Origin: CAZKRL01 sp964555295
GTDB taxonomy: Bacteria > Bacteroidota > Bacteroidia > Flavobacteriales_D > Sanyastnellaceae
Assembly: GCA_964555295.1 (NCBI GenBank)
Contig: CAZKRL010000045.1
Location: 1-19,515, forward strand
DNA: 19,515 nucleotides
Direction: 5' to 3'
Notes under the pieces: generated by a model
Told to the model about the DNA's origin: nothing
The model's database searches: none
The model's input: only the letters and a program-made list of their open reading frames with translations
Shown here: positions 14,505-19,515 of the stretch, piece after piece
How positions within the stretch are numbered: the stretch's first letter is position 1
How the letters are laid out: the number at the start of each line of letters is the position of its first letter
Made by a program: the position numbers and the translations under genes

Positions 14505-15965
14505 TCAGTAGTAAATATTCCTGCGAACCTTAGCTACATACTTCGCCAATCTGATTACTTGTTTGGTATACCCGAATTCATTGTCATACCACACGTACAA
14601 AACCACGCCCTTGCCATCAGCAGAAACGATTGTGGCCTGTGAGTCGAATACTGAACAACAATCGTTGCCAACGATATCAGAACTCACAAGTTCTTCACTG
14701 ATGTGATAGTAAATCTGATTTACCAAATCTCCTTCCAGTGCGCTTTTTCGAATCGTTGCATTGACACTTTCAAGAGTAACTGATTTGTTGAGATACACAT
14801 GAATAATAGCAAGTGAACCATTCGGTGTCGGAACCCTAACAGCATTGGCGGTGAGTTTGTCTTTGAGCTCAGGAATTACCTTGGTAACTGCTTTGCCAGC
14901 GCCTGTCTCAGTGATGACCATGTTGATCGCTGCACTGCGTCCACGCCGACTCTTCTTATGCATATTGTCGAGCAGGTTCTGGTCATTGGTATATGCATGC
15001 ACGGTTTCAATGTGCCCCTTGTCAATACCGAAGGCGTCGTGAATACTTTTCAATACTGGGCAAATCGCGTTGGTCGTGCAGCTTGCAGCAGAAAAAATGG
15101 TTTCATTCTCAATATCCAAATCACGATGATTGATGCCATAGACAATATTGGGAACCTCTTTACCAGGCGCGGTGAGTATTACTTTGCTGACGCCTTTGGC
15201 TTTCAAATGAATTCCGAGAGCAGATCGATCTTTGAAAACTCCCGTGTTATCGATGAGCAATGCATTGTGAATTCCATAGGCAGTGTAATCAATTGCTCCG
15301 GGGTCTTTCGCTCCAATCATATGAATTCTCTGACCGTTGATCAGTATGCATTTATTCTCATAATCGGTATCTACTGTGCCTTTGAAGCGACCATGAACTG
15401 AGTCGTTCTCAAATAACGCAGCACGCTTTTTTATGCTTAAATCGTCATCTTCCCGCGTTACGATGGCGCGCAATCGCAACTGCTGACCTTTGCCCGCTTG
15501 TTTGATGAGCTCACGTGCGGCGAGTCGACCAATACGGCCAAAACCAAAGAGTATTACATCTCGCGGCTCCAGACTGGGTGAGCCATCCGAAAGAAAGTTC
15601 TTTAGTTTTTCATCTAGAAATTCACGATGCGTCTTAAAGTGCTCGCGTTCTTGCAACCACTCACTGGCAAGTTTGCCGATATCAATCTTGGCAGGTGCCA
15701 GTTCCAGTTCGTACAGTGCTCTTGCTATATCAGCGGTATCAAATATGCTGATGGGCTTGCCTACTACCTCGCCGGCGTATTTGTGCAGGCGCATAATCTC
15801 CGTGGCGTTAACATCAACGAGATGATTTCTAAACAACACGAGCTCAATGCTTTTTTCGAACATGAGTTTGCCTACAGAGTTGAGCAGATCAACCGCCGCT
15901 TTCTCTTGGTTTACATACACCTTCAGTTCATTGCTGTAGATGTCATGGTTAAGTTGGGATGACAT
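14505..15965 (-). CDS. gap: Glyceraldehyde-3-phosphate dehydrogenase, long form
   Basis: This enzyme oxidises glyceraldehyde-3-phosphate to 1,3-bisphosphoglycerate in glycolysis, or the reverse in gluconeogenesis. At 486 residues it is about 150 longer than the classical enzyme. An N-terminal extension of about 130 mostly helical residues precedes the NAD(P)-binding motif GFGRIGR (141-147). The rest is canonical: NDSVHGRF, the catalytic C296 in SAASCTTNA, and the proton-acceptor H323 in TVHAYTNDQN. The C-terminal WYDNEFGYTKQV is present. Long GAPDHs of this type are known in Bacteroidota and some proteobacteria, where they coexist with a short one. Whether this copy serves glycolysis or gluconeogenesis cannot be read here. 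It is preceded by an 80-bp gap after the T9SS protein gene. Confidence 0.95.
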   Translation of the reverse strand: MSSQLNHDIYSNELKVYVNQEKAAVDLLNSVGKLMFEKSIELVLFRNHLVDVNATEIMRLHKYAGEVVGKPISIFDTADIARALYELELAPAKIDIGKLASEWLQEREHFKTHREFLDEKLKNFLSDGSPSLEPRDVILFGFGRIGRLAARELIKQAGKGQQLRLRAIVTREDDDLSIKKRAALFENDSVHGRFKGTVDTDYENKCILINGQRIHMIGAKDPGAIDYTAYGIHNALLIDNTGVFKDRSALGIHLKAKGVSKVILTAPGKEVPNIVYGINHRDLDIENETIFSAASCTTNAICPVLKSIHDAFGIDKGHIETVHAYTNDQNLLDNMHKKSRRGRSAAINMVITETGAGKAVTKVIPELKDKLTANAVRVPTPNGSLAIIHVYLNKSVTLESVNATIRKSALEGDLVNQIYYHISEELVSSDIVGNDCCSVFDSQATIVSADGKGVVLYVWYDNEFGYTKQVIRLAKYVAKVRRNIYY

Positions 15966-16025
15966 AAAAAATTAAAATTTGGGTTTAACTACATGGCTGC
16001 AAAACACTCATTTTGTTTTGCGGCG

Positions 16026-16033
16026 CAAAAATA
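16026..16033 (-). promoter_or_regulatory. Putative gap promoter -7 element
   Basis: The minus strand reads TATTTTTG, a perfect TAnnTTTG match, 60 bases upstream of the gap ATG at 15965. A TTG lies only 13 bases upstream, shorter than the usual spacing. It would give a leader of about 55 bases. Confidence 0.35.
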
Positions 16034-16045
16034 ATCATCGACTCT

Positions 16046-17917
16046 TCAATGTACCATCAGCGGTATCGATACATGCTTTTCTGCTTGTGTAATGCCCAGA
16101 TGATATATCCCGGTGGGCAGCAATACTTCTATGTTGTTGCCGGAATTGAGTTGCTGTTCTGTGTATACAAGGTTACCGCAGCTGTCAAATATTTGCACGA
16201 CATCGATTATAGGCTCCGCTGTTGAAGAAATGCGGAATTTTCCGTTGGTTGGATTGGGGTAGACTTCGATGTCGCCTGATGTAATATCCGCAACACCCAT
16301 GGCGCATTCAATTACTTCGACATCCATTGCGTCTGAATAGACGCAGTGATTTGCATTAGTGGCGGTAAGAATAATCAGATGATTACCGATATCAAGGGTA
16401 TTGGGTTGTAGTTCGAGCAATACACTGGAGTCTCCCGTGCTCCAGTTGTATGTACAGTAAGGCGGCCCCGCAATGGTGATAGATGAGTTCATACAAATGA
16501 TTGTATCTGAACCGAGTGAGAACTCGAAATTATTCGAAGCAGGAAGGTTGATGTTCTGGTTTTTGATGCAACCATTATCATCCGTTATTATCACTTCGTA
16601 TGCGCCAGGAGCCAAGTCAGTCAGATCCTCTGTTGTGTATATCACGTTGTCAGGACCAGACCACGCAAAAGTGTATGGGTAGGTGGCGCCGCTCACGGTG
16701 ATATTAATTTCACCATTCAATGCTGAGTCACACTGAGGTGAGAGGGAATTTATATTGATATTCCATCCCTCCGGTTGTAGAATTTCTGCGGATCCGCTAT
16801 AACTATTGCCGCAAGCGTCAGTGGCAGAACACTCATAGCTGCCTGGCCCAAGGTTGGTAATGGTGTTCTCTGAGGAGCTGAAGCCATTGGGTCCGGTCCA
16901 CGAACAGCTGAAATCGGTAGAACCACCCGTGAAGTATGGGTAAATAGAACCATTGGGAACTTCACCTTTATTGAGGGGACAATTGATGGAGGATGCGGAA
17001 AACTGAAGTATGTTATCTACAACGACTTCAGTAAGTGTGAGGTAAGCAGTGCCATTTTCCCCATAATATCCGTCGAGCTGCACATAATACGTCTGACCCT
17101 CTTCCAGGCATGAAACAGTAACCAATGAAGAGTAGATATTGGCTGAGCTGCAACCCAAAGGTGAATCATCGTTTGCTGCCATGAGTTCATAAGTTGAAAA
17201 ATCCAAACAATTCCCCACTTTATAAATCGCAAGCTGAGTGTCAAAACCCGGGCCTGTGTTGCATGTAGTGATTTGGTAAGTGGTGTTCGCTTGAGCTGTG
17301 AATTTCGCCCAAGCGGTGTTGCTGATATCTCCCTCACACCAAAGGCCAGGTGTTCCGCAGGCGCCGCCATCCGGACTTGGTTCGTTGTTTTGTATACCTG
17401 CACCCGCGGTGATCAGTTCAACCTCCGGCCCGTTCACGATTAACTCAGCTGCAGCACAGGGTGAGTCGTTAGGAGGAAAAGGAGAGTTGCCCGGTTCAAT
17501 GACCCAGGTATTGCCTGATCCCGTGCCGGTGTATGAGCCGTAGTAAGCGCCATCTACAAAAATTTCGAAGGTCAACCCTCCATCGCCGTATGAATCCACA
17601 AAAATCAAATTATAGGAAGAGTCAGGTTGAAGACAAATGCTGTCAACCAGAATAAGCGCGTTACTGACATAGCCCCCGGCAGACGGATTGCCATCGCACC
17701 CAACCCCGGAATTGCTTCCCCAATAAAGAGTGCCCTGGCCACAGGAAGAATCTCCAGGTACTATCTCCCAATAGGTTTCATATCCCCAAGCGTCGGTAGT
17801 GATGTTCATTTGAATATGCGCCCATGAGCTGTCGCATTGAGACTGCGCCCAAAAACTGCAACCAATAATGATGCTCGTGAGCAGCCCATGTGTGAATTTG
17901 TTTTTGCCTGTTTTCAT
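16046..17917 (-). CDS. T9SS-secreted surface protein with SprB-like repeats
   Basis: This 623-residue protein has a signal peptide (residues 1 to about 27, ending QSQ) and a C-terminal type IX secretion sorting domain. The domain begins with YPNP at 553 and runs through FDSCGNLVYTEQQLNSG to LLPTGIYHLGIT. The protein is therefore expected to cross the outer membrane by the T9SS and be released or anchored at the cell surface. Between these lie a beta-rich segment with DSYGDGG (about 85-140), a pre-peptidase-C-like domain (about 150-300, with TYYVQLDGYYGENG), and two to three Ig/SprB-type repeats (about 305-540, e.g. DLAPGAYEVIITDDNGC). No protease or glycosidase motif is visible, so adhesion or polymer binding is more likely than catalysis. 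It sits between the S46 peptidase terminator and gap. Confidence 0.88.
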   Translation of the reverse strand: MKTGKNKFTHGLLTSIIIGCSFWAQSQCDSSWAHIQMNITTDAWGYETYWEIVPGDSSCGQGTLYWGSNSGVGCDGNPSAGGYVSNALILVDSICLQPDSSYNLIFVDSYGDGGLTFEIFVDGAYYGSYTGTGSGNTWVIEPGNSPFPPNDSPCAAAELIVNGPEVELITAGAGIQNNEPSPDGGACGTPGLWCEGDISNTAWAKFTAQANTTYQITTCNTGPGFDTQLAIYKVGNCLDFSTYELMAANDDSPLGCSSANIYSSLVTVSCLEEGQTYYVQLDGYYGENGTAYLTLTEVVVDNILQFSASSINCPLNKGEVPNGSIYPYFTGGSTDFSCSWTGPNGFSSSENTITNLGPGSYECSATDACGNSYSGSAEILQPEGWNININSLSPQCDSALNGEINITVSGATYPYTFAWSGPDNVIYTTEDLTDLAPGAYEVIITDDNGCIKNQNINLPASNNFEFSLGSDTIICMNSSITIAGPPYCTYNWSTGDSSVLLELQPNTLDIGNHLIILTATNANHCVYSDAMDVEVIECAMGVADITSGDIEVYPNPTNGKFRISSTAEPIIDVVQIFDSCGNLVYTEQQLNSGNNIEVLLPTGIYHLGITQAEKHVSIPLMVH

Positions 17918-17945
17918 AATCGGACACCAAGATATTACATGATAC

Positions 17946-17973
17946 CAAAAAGCCCCGCACGATTGCAGGGCTT
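17946..17973 (-). terminator. Rho-independent terminator of the S46 peptidase gene
   Basis: On the minus strand the arms AAGCCCTGC and GCGGGGCTT pair over 9 bp (one G-T wobble) around the loop AATCGT and run directly into TTTTT. This is a classic intrinsic terminator. It lies about 170 bases beyond the peptidase stop and before the T9SS gene start, so the two genes are probably separate transcription units. Confidence 0.8.
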
Positions 17974-18141
17974 CCTGGCTTAAACTGAAAAACTAAAAAC
18001 TATCGAATTGTTCCAAACCTTTCGGTCTGTCTCAACTCACTTCTACTGCCTCTCTCCAAGCAGCAGGACAAAATTAAAAAAGTCGACATTTTTACCGCCA
18101 ATAAAATGCATATAAATTTTAGTAGAACTAAAACAGCAGCA
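17974..18141. other. 3' untranslated stretch of the S46 peptidase gene
   Basis: This AT-rich stretch of about 170 bases lies between the peptidase stop and the terminator. I see no open frame, repeat or promoter-like element in it that I would call. Confidence 0.4.
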
Positions 18142-19515
18142 TTATTGTCGAGACGCAAATTTCAATTCGTCAATGATGTTCTTGCCGTCCATAAGCTTTT
18201 CAATGGTAAACAAGACATAGCGTATGTCAACTGAAATGGTGCGTTGCAATGCTGGTTCGAATGCGATATCCCCGCTCATTGCCTCCCAATTACCATCGAA
18301 GGCGATGCCAATAAGGTTGCCACGACCGTCGATTACCGGACTGCCTGAATTACCACCAGTAATATCGAGGTTATGGATGAAACATGTTACGAGCTGGCCG
18401 TCTTTGTTGGCATATCGTCCGAAATCTTTCTTTCGAATGAGATCGGCAAGTTTATCCGGCACAACAAACTCAGGATTGGTGTTGTCCCGTTTTTCCATGA
18501 TACCATCTGTGGTAGTATAATAATCATAGTGCACGGCATCGGCTGCTTTGTAGTCATCGATAACGCCGTATGTGAGGCGTAATGTGCTATTGGCATCTGG
18601 CGCGTAGGCTTTATCTGGGTTCATCTCGCGAAGACCGGCAACAAATAGTCTCATGCCTGCGCTCAACTTGCTCATAGGGTTTTTTGACCGCAGTGCCATG
18701 GCATGTTCAGAGGCGCTCTTCGCAACGACTGTGGCCATGTCGGCCTGGTATCGCTTCATGTTTGGTTTATCGAGGAAGGCCATGAATTTATTTCGGTCAG
18801 CAAAGACAGAGGTTTTATATAGTTGATTGGCAAATGCTACAACATCCCCTTTGAATTTCTTCTCAATCATCTCATGCCAGCCGGGCAAATCGTTGGCAAT
18901 GCGCGCGCGGTGCAATTGGGTGAGGCGAGTGAATGTCAGCTTATCCGCTTCCATACTGTATTCATTGAAGAAGGCCTCAGCTTCCGGGAGTAATTCTAAC
19001 AGAGCTGCCTTCTGCACGGCTTTATCTTTCTCATTCAGCGCGGCTTCAATACCTGAAGAAATGGAAGAAACAAATCCTATAAGCTCGGCACCGCCCAGGC
19101 CCGCCAAACCGGAGTAGGTTGAGGCAACCACAAAAGGTTCCCATTCTTCATAATAGCTTTTTACTTGCGGCAATGCTTCACTGTATTTCTCTCTCATCTT
19201 AGGGTTTTTGAGCAGCCACTCATTGAACTGAGATTCGATTTGCTCTTTGTCTTTGGACACCTCCAGGCGCTTGAGACCTTTGTTCTGACCGATGTAGTAT
19301 TTCCATCCGTTGGCGGTGGATGCATATTTTGCCGCATACATCAATCGTACGCGCTCGTCTTTGTCCATGATCTCTTTCCATGATTCGAGCTTGGTGCCGA
19401 GGCATTCAATCAATGCCGGATTTCGCATCTCCACGGATTGATCAACACCAAATGAAGTGAGGTATCTGCTGGTTCTTCCGGGGAAGCCCATGATCATGGA
19501 GAAATCTCCTTCTTT
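18142..19515 (-). CDS. S46 family dipeptidyl-peptidase, C-terminal part (cut by window edge)
   Basis: The frame stays open to the right edge, so the N-terminus with the catalytic His and Asp lies outside. The visible 457 residues are the C-terminal two thirds of a protein of about 700 residues in the DPP7/DPP11 family. These periplasmic serine peptidases remove dipeptides from N-termini. Evidence is GFPGRTSRY near the window edge, then a mostly helical insert domain, then the catalytic serine in GGNSGSPVID (codon 18346-18348) and the terminal SVDIRYVLF. After the serine the motif is FDGNWEAMSGD. Its glycine (18292-18294) sits where DPP11 enzymes have an arginine selecting acidic P1 residues, so DPP7-like preference for hydrophobic P1 is predicted. 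It ends in the terminator at 17946-17973. Confidence 0.93.
   Translation of the reverse strand, partial: KEGDFSMIMGFPGRTSRYLTSFGVDQSVEMRNPALIECLGTKLESWKEIMDKDERVRLMYAAKYASTANGWKYYIGQNKGLKRLEVSKDKEQIESQFNEWLLKNPKMREKYSEALPQVKSYYEEWEPFVVASTYSGLAGLGGAELIGFVSSISSGIEAALNEKDKAVQKAALLELLPEAEAFFNEYSMEADKLTFTRLTQLHRARIANDLPGWHEMIEKKFKGDVVAFANQLYKTSVFADRNKFMAFLDKPNMKRYQADMATVVAKSASEHAMALRSKNPMSKLSAGMRLFVAGLREMNPDKAYAPDANSTLRLTYGVIDDYKAADAVHYDYYTTTDGIMEKRDNTNPEFVVPDKLADLIRKKDFGRYANKDGQLVTCFIHNLDITGGNSGSPVIDGRGNLIGIAFDGNWEAMSGDIAFEPALQRTISVDIRYVLFTIEKLMDGKNIIDELKFASRQ

Noticed and set aside
17918..17940. T9SS gene promoter (TATCTTGG on the minus strand)
   Set aside because: It is a 7-of-8 match, but the nearest TTG is only 11 bases upstream and overlaps the terminator T-run. 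Too weak to call.

Overview
The window reads as a chromosomal segment of a Bacteroidota bacterium, most like the Flavobacteriales. The evidence is a protein with a C-terminal type IX secretion sorting domain, a 14-blade Reg_prop/Y_Y_Y sensor, an S46 dipeptidyl-peptidase, the long (486-residue) form of GAPDH, an HU of the MTKADIV type, start codons without Shine-Dalgarno sequences, and several strand-matched TAnnTTTG (-7) promoter elements. Gene density is high. I see no rRNA, tRNA, CRISPR, transposase or phage gene.

Layout. 1-328 has no convincing gene but carries two adjacent inverted repeats built from GGAATA half-sites. 329-712 (minus) is ridA, divergent from a plus-strand operon: HU (930-1226), a membrane-anchored TPR protein (1219-1806), a 31-residue highly basic AURKAIP1/COX24-like protein (1806-1901) and an RNase G/E-family nuclease with a TTG start (1968-3524). 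This operon converges, with a 20-bp gap, on a long minus-strand run. Read in the direction of transcription (right to left), that run is an unidentified lipoprotein (10672-9494), rsfS, ftsH, cdsA, psd, an OmpA-domain protein and an FAH-family hydrolase (ending at 3545). rsfS-ftsH are tightly spaced, and cdsA-psd overlap by 4 bp. Together this block covers ribosome silencing, membrane protein quality control and phosphatidylethanolamine synthesis.

Divergent from the lipoprotein lies the largest gene (10803-14453, plus). It encodes a 1216-residue lipobox-bearing protein that joins two seven-bladed propellers, a Y_Y_Y domain, one membrane helix, a coiled coil and a cytoplasmic SpoIIE-type PP2C serine phosphatase. 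It converges on a second minus-strand series. In transcription order that series is an S46 peptidase cut by the right edge of the window, a rho-independent terminator, a T9SS-secreted surface protein with SprB-like repeats, and a long-form gap.

I did not find an obviously new multi-gene defence or biosynthetic system. The points most worth following are the sensor-phosphatase fusion, the near-leaderless look of several promoters, a roughly 70-codon open frame past the lipoprotein stop that may be a frameshift or gene remnant, the 31-residue basic protein, and the GGAATA palindrome cluster.
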